From: Bolinopsis microptera
Lineage: Eukaryota; Ctenophora; Tentaculata; Lobata; Bolinopsidae
DNA length: 64,000 bases
Reading direction: 5' to 3'
Assembly: GCF_026151205.1 (NCBI RefSeq)
Contig: NC_087073.1
Coordinates: forward strand, 20,240,837 to 20,304,836
The translations under genes were made by a program, and so were the position numbers. Positions 49,788 through 62,800 of the stretch are shown here, one piece after another (the stretch's first letter is position 1; each line of letters opens with the position of its first letter). The notes beneath the pieces are model-generated. The model was not told the origin of the DNA. It ran no database searches and was given only the letters and a program-made list of their open reading frames with translations.

Positions 49788-50906
49788 CTATCTGCACGAA
49801 TACTTGTAATCTTCAAAGATTTTATTTACAGTCTCAAATGCACTGGCAAATTCGTCTTTCCCTACATTATATTGAGAATACCAATGCAAATAAGCACCAG
49901 CATGAAATTTCAACAGTGCAGAATCAGTTTCATGCATTAATGACTCCTCTATCCGCTCGTTATTGATCGCAAAATTAATACCTTGTTGTTTATTCTGGCA
50001 GCACCAAAACTCAACAGGAAATGGATTCCAATCCACAAAATTGAAAGATTTAGAGATTTTACTCTCAAGTCTCTGATCCAACAGCTGAAGTTTAGTATCT
50101 GCACTCAACACCACTCCTGATAAAGATTTAAACTTTCCGTACCCAGTTCTCTGCTTTATTGATCTGACAGAACGCTCGATATTTTCAGTCATGTCTCTAC
50201 CGTGGTGACTGCCTAGAGAGCAGAACTTGACGGTGGCTACCGAACAAACTATCTTCATCACCTCCCACATGGCATATCTCTTGGGAACTTGCTTGCAGTT
50301 TCGGAGAATTATCTGAAGATCTGATACTATCTTATCGTTCACTTGTGTCATTGAAACTTTCTGCTTCCCAGCTAGTTCCTGTCCGACCACCGAGTTCTCA
50401 ACTAAAACTATCATATCAGAATACTCCTGCAGTTTATCAACTGCAAGTACTACATTGTAACTCTGAATGGGATTCTCTCCAGTCCTAAACGGCAGCACAG
50501 CCACATTTACAAGAAACATTTCTGGATACAAACTCTTTAGCTCCTGAGTAATCCTACTTCCGTACCCACTACCAGTTCCACCACATAGACTGTGAACCAA
50601 CATGAAACCCATACAGCAATCTGTCCTTTCGATCTCAACTCTTATATTCTCCATGATCTTATCTATAAAGCTTTCTGCTGAGGCTAAACCCTTTGCAAAA
50701 CACCCCCCACATCCAGGAAAGTCAGAGAAAGTGTTGTTTGAACGTAGCAGTTGTTTTGGAACTCTTCTGATGACTTTAATCTCAGTGTCTATGAAGATGG
50801 CGTGCTTTGTTCCATCGTAGCAGTTGAGAGATGGAGGGTTACTTGCTAGGATTTGTAGACCGATGGTTACACCACACTGTCCGATGAAGACACCGATACA
50901 GGCCAT
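49788..50906 (-). CDS. TUBD1: Divergent delta-tubulin, single exon
   Basis: Delta-tubulin is needed for triplet microtubules of centrioles and basal bodies. The frame begins MACIGVFIGQCGVTIG, the tubulin nucleotide-loop start, and has the GTP-binding loop VHSLCGGTGSGYGS at about residue 110. GENPIQSYNVVLAVDKL and the C-terminal HAGAYLHWYSQYNVGKDEF fit delta-tubulin (which ends SKAYIHQYTKFG in man) better than alpha, beta or gamma. At 372 residues it is about 80 shorter than the human protein, mainly in the N-terminal third and in the middle. Single exon. The tubulin signature is slightly altered (CGGTGSG instead of GGGTGSG). Confidence 0.7.
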   Translation of the reverse strand: MACIGVFIGQCGVTIGLQILASNPPSLNCYDGTKHAIFIDTEIKVIRRVPKQLLRSNNTFSDFPGCGGCFAKGLASAESFIDKIMENIRVEIERTDCCMGFMLVHSLCGGTGSGYGSRITQELKSLYPEMFLVNVAVLPFRTGENPIQSYNVVLAVDKLQEYSDMIVLVENSVVGQELAGKQKVSMTQVNDKIVSDLQIILRNCKQVPKRYAMWEVMKIVCSVATVKFCSLGSHHGRDMTENIERSVRSIKQRTGYGKFKSLSGVVLSADTKLQLLDQRLESKISKSFNFVDWNPFPVEFWCCQNKQQGINFAINNERIEESLMHETDSALLKFHAGAYLHWYSQYNVGKDEFASAFETVNKIFEDYKYSCR

Positions 50907-51469
50907 GGAACACTGAACTGTGATGTGAAGTATTCACTAGATATAACCAAGCGCAGCGGAGCGGTTTGAAAGTGGGGAAATACCGAAAAGGGGATAATTA
51001 GTTTAACTAAATGATGATATTGATTTTTCGTATAATCTGGCACAGTATTTGAGTTCTTTAAAATTGGTACTTTGAAATGATTGAGACACGTTGCTAATGA
51101 TTAACTGAAGTTTAAAAAACAATCGTACAAAACATTTACAACACTTGAACAAATTTGACTAAATGCTCATGCTTGAACCTATTGGGTCACGTATAACAGC
51201 TGAAATATATAAGCAGGGTTTTGATTTTTTCTGGCGAAAAGTGGTAATAATTTAAAATTTGGGCCACGCAAAAAATTCTTCTAAAAGGAAGACTAAACCT
51301 CAATTATATAATGTATATGTTATATCCTGGCTAAAGAAAAACAAACATCAGTCAATAAAAAGAGGCAAGCACTGAGCCTATGAATCACTCCATCACTCCA
51401 TCATATCAACATCTCTTTGTACATAAGTTCGGGTCGGGTGGGTAGTAGGTGAACGGAATGGTATTCTAA

Positions 51470-53537
<2,068 letters not shown>

Positions 53538-53770
53538 AGCTAAAAACTAAGAGAGGTGGAGTGAGACAATGATGCAGGATGTACAGTGTCTGTGTAGACA
53601 GTTGTATTTAATTACAGTGTACATTGTACATGCGGTGTGTACGTGAAGCAATTAAACAATTTAACCACTTCCAAAACGTAACTCTGAGACAATGGTCCAT
53701 TGTGATAATTACAGTTGTACACGAAATTAAGAACAATATTATAATAAACCTAGTAAAATTAATCGCCTAA

Positions 53771-56457
53771 TCAATCTAAAGAATAAAATATCAGCAACTT
53801 TATCTCAGTTTCACGTTCCTTCTTCAGAGCAGAGAAATGTCTGAGAAGAGTAGAATAGCTGGTGCAGTATAAACTGACGAACTCGTCAGTAACATCTACT
53901 GACGGCAGAGGATCAATAACACAGTGCTCAATGGTGTGGTGGTAAAAGTACTGTCTACTGTCCACAGGGTGACACCTTCCAGTTATTGTGACTGGTTGTC
54001 GGGAGTTCTCCGGATCTACTGTCATCGTTATTTTCACTGTTGACAACTGAAAATACACATAACTCACTCAATTCTGTGATATTCGATATTCTATGTTGGT
54101 TAACACTAGAAGTTCATGACTGCAGAGTTATTGATAAGATTATTTAAAATAGATCAATTATAATAATTACCGCTCTAGGTTCTCCCTCGTCCGACTCCGA
54201 CTCAGAATAATCATCACAGTACAAACAAGGTTCCTCAACATGGTACTCCCCGGGAATAAGGTCCAGTACAGCAGGAGGAATCTGGGTGGTTGAGGAGTGT
54301 CCTATCACTCGCTTCTGCTTCACCTGGATTACATTTATAGCGTCTCAACAAATTGTTTAATTATAATTTAAACACCTATACTAATAATTATTCACGAAAA
54401 TCTGGTTGACCAGAGGTTGTTATTACAGTAATTTAACTCAATGAAGTCATAAGAAAACGAACCTTTCTGACATTGATGTACAGTGCACTTTCTGTTAATT
54501 CTTCGTCACTAGAAATTCCGTCATAATCCTGATTTTCTAGCTCTTGATATCTAATACCAAGTTTATTTAGCCAAGGCATCATAACAAAATAGTTGTAGAA
54601 TAACGACAGTCCTTCTGGCCGAAGACATTTTATCACCTAGTGGGAAAAGGCAAGATAATTCCAGTTTGGTCAAACATTACAATGAGGCATGGCACTAGGT
54701 GTGCTAATATTGAAGTGATTGTCATTTTTACAATCTATTTATTTGTGATAATTAAAAATCATTAGATTCTTATTCGAATGCTTGAATGAATATTCTCTCT
54801 TAAATTTTCAAATTGCATATTATATATTACAAATTGTAGGTGTACAAACGTACCATACCTCATTTGCATATTCTCTGTTATGATGGCTTGAACATGGTCC
54901 GAATAGTTGTCCATGTGTGCTAAACTGTTCCTGGTTGACAACGATTCCATCTCTGTTTGTGACCCAGACAAGGATATGTTCTGAAATAATAAAACTAATT
55001 TAATATGCAATAACCAATTTAGGAAATAAAGCTTCAGTAAGTGATAATAGTTTTATTCTATAATTTTGAACACAATAGGAAAAGTAAATTAGGAAAGGAA
55101 AACTTCTAAAGTCAGACCCCTTTATAATGCATCCAGATTTACCAATACAGTTTTTTAGTTACTTTCAACCCTCAATTTAATGTGAATATCAGATTATGTA
55201 CATAAACTTGTAGCAAGCAGTCAATTACAGTTTTTGCAGTACAAAAGAAGGATGATGTCCTAAATGTGCCCCTCTATCCATACTTAGTACATATTTGAGG
55301 TGCACTTTGGCACGACAAAGGTGCAAATTTAGGCCTTAGTCTGCATTCTGATTTTTTTGTCAACACTCAGATCATTCACATTTTAAGTAAGCCAGATTTT
55401 TGTCATCTTAGAACCCTCATCTATAATTTGATAGGTATCTAAAATTTCAAATTTTATCCTATCAAGTTGAAATATTTAAACGATCACTTAGGCTCATTTG
55501 ATTCGAATTTAAAAACAGATTTGAAATATTCTGAGCTTTTGAATTATCAGAGAAGATCCAGGATACTCACCGTTTTATGTTTTCATTTCAAGAAGTTTCT
55601 TTGGGTAATTCAATTCAATTCAATCAAGGTAGAGGACCACTCTGCACTGTGTTCGTAGATTGTATCTCTGAGATGATAGCTGACCACAATTAAAAAGAAG
55701 CTACTAAGAGCCAGGTCAAAAATCACATCAGAACCCGATTCAGGTTTGATCTGCTACAAAGCACACTCATAGCACTCAGGGAAATCAGAGGGAAACAAAA
55801 AACCCAGCACCTTGGACTGGATGACGTATCCTTCAATCTCATACCTCAGAAGACGAGCTATGAGATCTCTTAAGTTTGTTTATGTAAATTTTATGGATAA
55901 TTTATTGTAGCTTTTATATTGTGTAAAATTTTACGGACGATATGATCCCAGGGCGGGGGGACTCCCAACCCACTGCTTCAGCGGGTAGTTGATACACCTT
56001 TCACAAGCAAGAGCCACTTTGGTCTACTTGCTGTGAGGTGTCTCAGCTACAGGGGTTGGGGGTCCCCCCTTTTTCTTTTTTTTTTTCTTTAAAAATAATC
56101 ATGACAGATGACAGAGTTGACTCTTTGTTAAGGCCCCTTCAGAGCACAGTTTTAAATTTGGAAATTTCTCTGCATCCCTAGAACTGCATTGGAGCATTAT
56201 AAAGAGGTTGACCCTAGTACTGTCAGACAGTTACAAATATTTTAGTAATATTTACCAGCAATGACAAATTCATTGCTATCCTGAAAGTCACAACTTAGAA
56301 TTCTGCAAACTTCAGAGGGATTTTTGCTAGTCCAAAACAGATTACTGTATTTTAGTTTAGTTGGCTCTGAGAGGAACAACCTATGTTGTGTATTCATTAA
56401 ATAAATGAATCGTTCTCTACATGGCTTGATATCTGCCGGATTTAAAGTCACCCTCTT
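53771..56457 (-). CDS. Uncharacterised multi-exon gene, C-terminal part
   Basis: Five exons join in phase: 56457-56256 (start uncertain), 54980-54859, 54636-54463, 54323-54171 and 54046-53771, giving at least 308 residues. Coding evidence is the in-phase splice sites and non-random sequence such as HILVWVTNRDGIVVNQ, RPEGLSLFYNYFVMMPWL and HHTIEHCVIDPLPSVDV. The middle exon is Ser/Asp/Glu-rich (DYSESESDEGEP). No transmembrane segment or named motif is visible. The N-terminus is missing, since the first exon here opens after a weak acceptor and has no convincing start. I do not recognise the family. The stop lies only 234 bp from the ETFA start. A structured element is buried in the first intron. 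Confidence 0.6.
55955..56092 (+). ncRNA. Candidate structured RNA with T-tract (Pol III-like or retroelement 3' end)
   Basis: A 17-bp outer stem pairs 55955-55971 with 56053-56069, the one mismatch being a G-U wobble. Nested inside are ACACCT with AGGTGT, CACA with TGTG, GCAAG with CTTGC, and AGAGCCA with TGGTCT around a CTT loop. A T-rich run (TTTTTC then about 12 T) follows at once, like a Pol III terminator. TGCTTCAGCGGGTAG in the 5' part resembles an A box; no clean B box is seen. GC content is far above the flanks. The layout recalls Y or vault RNAs, but no sequence match to either is claimed. A structured retroelement 3' end is the main alternative. Confidence 0.5.
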
Positions 56458-56871
56458 CTAGATAACTGGTATGAATTCCAGAACTGTTACTCATTGAAAT
56501 GGGGTCAAATAACAAATTGAATCTAGAGTATGTACAGACGGAAAGCAAAATTTGGAAAAATGAATCAAGTTTATAGATAAATATTATAGTATATACCAAT
56601 AGTCATTACACCATGCAGCATAAATAAATTTCCAATCAGAAATCAGCTATCAATTACTAGATATCATCCTATTATCATACAATAAGGGGCCATAATTGTT
56701 TCAATTATGTAACTGTATAGAATTATTATTATTATAATTATACTGTTTGAATGATCTTTCAATCTTGAAAACTGAATCAAGTATTTTGAGCACGTTGTAC
56801 ATGTAACTTGTATGTGTAAGCAGTCATTATTTGTATAGATATAAACTACAGTATTGTGTAAATAAAATGAG

Positions 56872-57080
56872 TTACTCTGCCACGATCACCAGCTCAAGCT
56901 GCGCTGTGTTTTGCTGTCGAGATGTGTAGTGAAGTTGGTAGACTCGGGGCTCACAGACGTAACCTCCTACACCACCTGAAGGTTGACCTCTGAAAGCGTT
57001 TTATCTTGCTGGAGTCGTATGATGATATTCTCCATTTGAGAGAACTTGCTGGTGACCGTGGTTATTGGAGTAAATTGTTT
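56872..57080 (-). other. Coding-like segment in two frames, unassigned
   Basis: On the minus strand, one frame reads SKFSQMENIIIRLQQDKTLSEVNLQ (near 57045-56980) and then stops; the next frame continues GGYVCEPRVYQLHYTSRQQN and ends LELVIVAE with a stop at 56872. Base composition is higher than the flanks. It could be the last exon of a further minus-strand gene, or a frameshifted relic. The function is unknown and the coding status is doubtful. Confidence 0.25.
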
Positions 57081-57362
57081 AACTTTATACTTGAGTACAA
57101 ATCAATTTGATTATTGGGACATATAATTTTACAAAGGATCACGTTTCGGTTCTAAATTATTTTAGGATTGTTGACATTTGTAAGATTGACATGTTTGATA
57201 ATAACTCTGCCGCGAAATGTTTAAATGTATTATTAAACCACCGACGATTGTTCAAAAGAGTTTGTGTCAAATTAAGTCACATTTATCGGTAGCGCTCGAT
57301 TTTTGTGGCGCTCGAATTTCATATGGTAGTATAACGATAAAAAAGAATTCAAACAACATACA

Positions 57363-57740
57363 TTGTAGGTTTACAACCTACCAGGACGCGCGCCGAGTTG
57401 GACTCGTCGACGGTCCTGGAATATATGGAACAGATATTTTACGAGTATCACCCGTTAAAACATACACAAATAATTACAAAAGAAATGATAACGTTATGTT
57501 TCCCACTCAGTCAAAAATATTTTCTGAAGCTGAGTTTGGAAATTATGGATTACTAAACCGTTGTTAATACGACAAGTAATTCCCACAAAAAACTTAGCGC
57601 GCGTTATCTAGTCTAACGTTTAAGGTTATACAGCTATAAATATAAATTTTGTAGGTTTATATATAACTTATCAAGACGCGCGCCGAGTTTGAATCGTCGA
57701 CGGTCTTGAAACAAATATTTGAAACAATTATTTTACGAGT
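57363..57740 (+). repeat. Pair of GC-rich hairpin units with paired substitutions
   Basis: Units 57363-57446 and 57649-57740 both start TTGTAGGTTTA and end TATTTTACGAGT. Each contains a 39-nt core of near-identical GC-rich sequence (GACGCGCGCCGAGTT; CGTCGACGGTC). The core is closed by a 7-bp stem: CCAGGAC with GTCCTGG in unit 1 and TCAAGAC with GTCTTGA in unit 2, so two base pairs changed on both sides. Nothing coding spans them. Confidence 0.65.
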
Positions 57741-58359
57741 TGCTCTAACCAGAGCCCTTTCGCTTGCAGTAGCGCGCGACAGCCGAAATTACAATCCCAA
57801 TAATAATAGGTCTTATCCCTGGGTCTTTGTCGTAATATTGTTTAGGTAATAAGGTTTAGGCAACCTGCTAAGTATGATTTCAGGTGGTCATTCAGCTGTA
57901 TTTTTACTTGATACATGTTTCGTATCGCGCGCGAAAAGTGGCATGCAACGTATGTCAAATTTTTACCAACCCAGCTTTCTAGCCAAAAGTGCAACTGCTT
58001 TTAGAAAATTCAGGCTCTCAAACTGTTTGGAGCATAGTAGTCTAACCTGTTGATTGACGATGTCAATCCTTCGCATCTCGCCGATCTGCTTGTGGTTGCG
58101 AGAAGCATTATTTGATGCGCGCGCGACCCAGTAGTGCATCGCGCTACAATCTAACCTGTCTACTCATTAGGCTGTTTTACTACACAGGAAGGCTTACTGG
58201 AGCTTCATCTTAGTTATCTAAGTTTAGATATTAAAAAAAAGTGGTGGGTTAAGTTATATATAAGTTATTGTTAAAACTACCATCTAAAATGTCTTATGAA
58301 AAACATAACTCTGCGATTCTGCTGACTCATAGTTGTGTGGTTATGGATTTTGATTTGAA

Positions 58360-58383
58360 GATTAGATTAGATTAGATTAGATA
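58360..58383 (+). repeat. GATTA pentanucleotide repeat
   Basis: Nearly five copies of GATTA. It lies on the 3' side of the minus-strand retroelement fragment at 58.7-59.3 kb, where a short-repeat tail would be expected, though 300 bp separate them. Confidence 0.7.
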
Positions 58384-58698
58384 AAGAATAATGACATAAA
58401 CATCATCACTATTTTTAAACATTCTTTCTGATTTCCTCATTATCAGAACTGTGAACATTTCACAGCCTTCGTCATTAAAAAACAAACAAATTCTAATGTA
58501 ATTGTCATAACTGAGTGGAGTTGGGTTAAAAACATATAAGAGATACGATGATTTAACTTGTAGAAGCTTTCAATAAACATGTGTTAATCGTCGTCAGCTG
58601 AATGTGATGTGGTGGACAATGCTTATATGTGAGTGAGTGGTGTCAGGGATGGAGGGTGGGGGAGGTGTGGGTGGGAAAGTGAAAATTACAGTACAATG

Positions 58699-59334
58699 TC
58701 AATAAAAATTTAGTCTTCTGTTGAGGTTGAGAAGGAAATGCCAGATGGTCTGGACTTTAAGGATTTGGCAATTTTTAGGAAGAATGGGGTCCCAGAGGGA
58801 ACTACATTTGGGTGCGCGGTCTGTTCTGTTCATAGCTGGTTGTCGTATTTGTATAGCTGCGTGTTCTGTGAGGTCAAGTTGGGAGCGTGAGGTGAGGGAT
58901 TTGAGGACTTCGATGTTGTTCCAGGAGATGGTGTGGCCAGTGGTCAGGGCATGATGTGCAGGGGCTGATTTGATTCTGTCTGTGGATTCGTCGATGGCGT
59001 TGTTGAGTCTGTAACATCGTTCGTGTTCTTTCATGCGGTGGACCAAGGGTCTGTAGGTCTGTCCGGCGTATTTGGAGGGGCACTGTGAGCAGGAAATTTC
59101 GTAGATGGTGTTGGGAGTGAGGTGAGTCGGGGGTGTGGTCTTCGTTTTGGTGAGGAGGTTGCGGAGGGAGGTAGCAGAGGAGTGGGTGACTTTGATGTCG
59201 TGTTGTCCGAGTATCTTGGAGATGGGTTTGGATAGGGAGGGATGGAAAGGAAGAGAAACACTAAGGGCATGTTCACGGGTCTGTCGGTTGAATGAGGCTA
59301 GGGATTGGTGGCGAGAGGGGTTGGTAATTGTCAT
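58699..59334 (-). mobile_element. Penelope-like retroelement fragment, GIY-YIG end
   Basis: A 211-residue open frame matches the C-terminal part of Penelope-like reverse transcriptases: a linker with THSSATSLRNLLTKTKT, then the GIY-YIG nuclease segment TIYEISCSQCPSKYAGQTYR followed by HRMKEHERCYR, and a conserved SAPAHHALTTGHTISWNNI helix pair. The second half of the motif reads YAG instead of YIG. The reverse-transcriptase core, expected on the higher-coordinate side, is absent: sequence turns AT-rich right after 59340. So this is a 5'-truncated, dead copy that kept its frame. GC content exceeds the flanks. Confidence 0.8.
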
Positions 59335-59884
59335 AATTTATTTACATATATAGTAGAAATTAAATTAATAATTTTTTAAAATTATGTGCGACTCGGTAGA
59401 TATATTCAGATTGCAGGCCTTGAGGAAAGTTGCATTATTTGTATTGTAACAGTGCAGTGGGTTGTGAGCTTTGCACCGATATGACAATGAAATGATATTC
59501 CTTAATGTCCAGCCTGCTTGATAGCACAAAGGAGTCATAATTTCTGCGGATAGATTCACATGGAGGGCTTGGGGTCAACTGTATAATGAAAATTGCACCT
59601 GTTGATTGTATGTGGCATATTAATGTCTCTGTGCGACTCTGTTACCACATTACATGTTGGGTATAGATGAAGTTTTTGCAACTTGCCTGTTGAGACAAAA
59701 ATAGATCAACAATCGACATTTGACAAACTGTCTGTGGTTACACAATAATATAGTATTACCAAAGCATGCTTACCCTTTTAATATTTTACTTCTCTTATCA
59801 AATTCAATTGACCAGGGAATTTCATATGATCAACCATTGCTTTAGACTCATGAAATGATTATTATATTAAAATTAATTTTAGGG

Positions 59885-62800
59885 ATGTCTGCTAGTTGGG
59901 CCTCGCCTGGATCTGTGATAGAGACCAGCAATCAAATGGATGACGACAGTAAGATTCTTCGTCAGAAGAAATTTGAACAACAAAGAGCTATTCAACAACA
60001 GAGACAACAACAGAAAAGACAGGTACCTGAATTTCAATGAATCCAAGAAAAGTTAATTTTCGTATAATTCAGACAAATGGAACACGACTTTTTCTGAGTG
60101 CAACATTAATAATTAATTCAAAAAACCACAATAAAACAATTTCAATACTTTCAGGCCACTGGTATGGTAATCTCGAACAGTTTAGCAATAAACAGTTCCC
60201 TGTCCAACTCTCGTCCCTCGTCCGGTACAGGTGCTCGAGACGAATTCTCCCATGTAACATCCTCGCCCCAGAAAGCACGCCCCAGTGCTTCCCCCACAGC
60301 GCAACACACCAGTGTAGCTGACAAGCTTGCTGCTATGGGGATATCTTCTAATGTTGACTTCTCTGAACCGCCTCCCTCAAAATCTCCACCCTCTACCAAA
60401 CCTTCTACCCCATCAGGGGGAGAGGAGGAGATGGAATTCCAGCCTGTCGCTCCTGCCCCCGGTATGTAATTACTACTGCATACCCCCGGTATGTAATTAC
60501 TACTGCATCTTCACTGTTAATTGCCTTATGTTATCATAAAATATCTTGACGTGTGGCTTTCAAATAAACACACATTTATTTAATATTTCTATAATATCTA
60601 CATTCTACATCAAAATTGTAAGCTTTTGATCAGTACAACTTGGTTTTAGTTTTCTGCTGTCGCCATATCTTTCGGCAAAGTTTAAGCTTCTTTCGTTTCG
60701 CTTTTGTCTTTTGATTTCGTATTATAATTCGATCATCTCCGGAATCACTTTCACATAATGACGTAGGTATCTTGTAACCAGTATGTAACCAGTATGTAAC
60801 CAGTATGTAATCAGTATGTTACCAGTATGTTACCAGTATGTAACCAGTATGTAATCAGTATGTAATCAGTATGTTACCAGTATGTTACCAGTATGTAACC
60901 AGTATGTAATCAGTATGTAATCAGTATGTTACCAGTATATTACCAGTATGTAACTAGTATATGTTACCAGGTTTCCAAGAAGTCAGACCCATGACAGCCT
61001 CCTCTCGACCCAGCACAGCGAAATCATTAGGTCCCTCCAACCCTTACCCCGACCTTCCATCTCTGAACGAACGGGTAGGTGAAATAAATTGTGTAGCAAT
61101 GTAGTGGTTAGCGTTCCTGACATCAGTTTAGATTTTAATGACATAATTGCACGGTGTAGGTACATAATACGGATCACAGTCTCTACGAGATACAGTTGTT
61201 GTTGCGTCCGGTTTCTAGGTTACCAGGTTACCTCACATATATCTAGTATCTACCATGGTGATTAGCGTCTAAAGTTTACAACTGTAACAAACATCACATC
61301 TGAAGTAGCTGAGTTGTCAGCAGTGAGATGATGTGAAGCAGACAAATTATGATATCTCATTATAAAAATTGAAGTTCTTTCCTTTCGTAATGAGGGAAGT
61401 CCATTACGACAACATGGTGGGGTTCCGTTATTATACATATAATCTGTATATTGTACACTGGCGTAGTGCCAAGCTCCAAGCAAGGAGTCACCTCATAACT
61501 AGCATACCTTTACCTCAAGACTGGCAATAACATTGAGTTCTAAAACAGGAGCTTGAGTGTGGGCACGAGATCATTTCAAGTATGTCAATGATGTAACGTT
61601 ACTACAAGAAATAAAACGCAAATTTAAACCTTATTTTGGTTTGGTTTTGGTTTTAATTTAAATGTAAACTTCAACAGGAGGAGCTGGAAGAGTTTGCCCT
61701 GAGACCAGCACCCCAGAACCGGGACATGAAGTGTAGGATAACACGTGACAAGAAGGGTCTAGACCGGGGGATGTACCCCACTTACTATCTACACCTCGAG
61801 AGAGAGGATCACAAGAAAGTGTTCTTATTGGCGGGGAGAAGGAGAAAGAAAAGCAGCACCAGCAACTATCTTATCAGGTGTGTTATAGTTCAGCACCAGC
61901 AACTGTCTTATCAGGTGTGTTATAGTTCAGTGCACATTGCAGTGCGACTCCTTTATAATATTATGCATTAGTATGCACCTTTGATTCTGTTTTTTTGTCT
62001 AACATTATCGATTAAAAGGCGTCAACCGTGGCGTTATCATCACAATACTGATTTCATGGTGTCGGGTTCATGATATTTAAGAATTTAATGGACTCAAAAC
62101 AACAAGCATGGAAGCAGAATATTTCATAGAAATTTAGCAGAAATAGAATTTAATCGATTATTTTACATACATACAGTAAAAGGATTATCTCCAGATTTGG
62201 CAAAGTTTTACATCTATCAAAGTCACGTACCTTAGTGTCGCCCTTCCCTCGGATATACCGACCAATAAATGTAATAGATTTATACTTTTGCTAGATGTAG
62301 TTTTAAATTAAATTGTATAGAAGATCCGTATTGATGCCAGTTTGCGGTCGAAATACCTGAATTGTTCTTTTGTCGGTTGATTCTTACTGTCATGAGCGAC
62401 CGCGAGATCGTATCATACGCTATGTAGTATGTATACTAGTGACTGGGCAACTAAACCTCTTTTAGCTGCAACAGATTGAAACGCATCTTACACAAAAAAT
62501 AAAACACGTGAACATCAGAGTAACGTTTTATCACCGAAAAATCATGTAATTCACCCCAATTTCTAGTAATATTCGCATTTCGGGCTCGCCGCCAAAAAGG
62601 GTATTTACCCATACGAGCACGACGAAAGATTTCACAGTACATAGCATTCCTACACTGTGTACCCCTTCACTATTTGAACTTAGTTAAAGAATGTTCCAGA
62701 TGAGTGACTCGTAACCATGACACCACAGGTCTGATCCCTAAAATAATACACTCAATCATAGCCCCGCTATAACAGTGACTACACTGTACTGCACTGTGTG

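Noticed and set aside
56242-56457. Assignment of the uncharacterised gene to known KICSTOR or DENN-type proteins
   Set aside because: No block of matching residues could be found when compared from memory of the families' motifs.
57381-57419. A self-cleaving ribozyme (hammerhead or twister)
   Set aside because: The CUGAUGA and GAAA core of a hammerhead is absent and I could not fit another known ribozyme core.
58721-59353. Plus-strand and other-frame minus-strand frames over the Penelope fragment
   Set aside because: Only the 211-residue minus-strand frame matches the family; the others are shadows of GC-rich coding DNA.
60779-60966. A CRISPR-like array
   Set aside because: The 11-bp units have no spacers and lie in a eukaryotic intron; it is a minisatellite.
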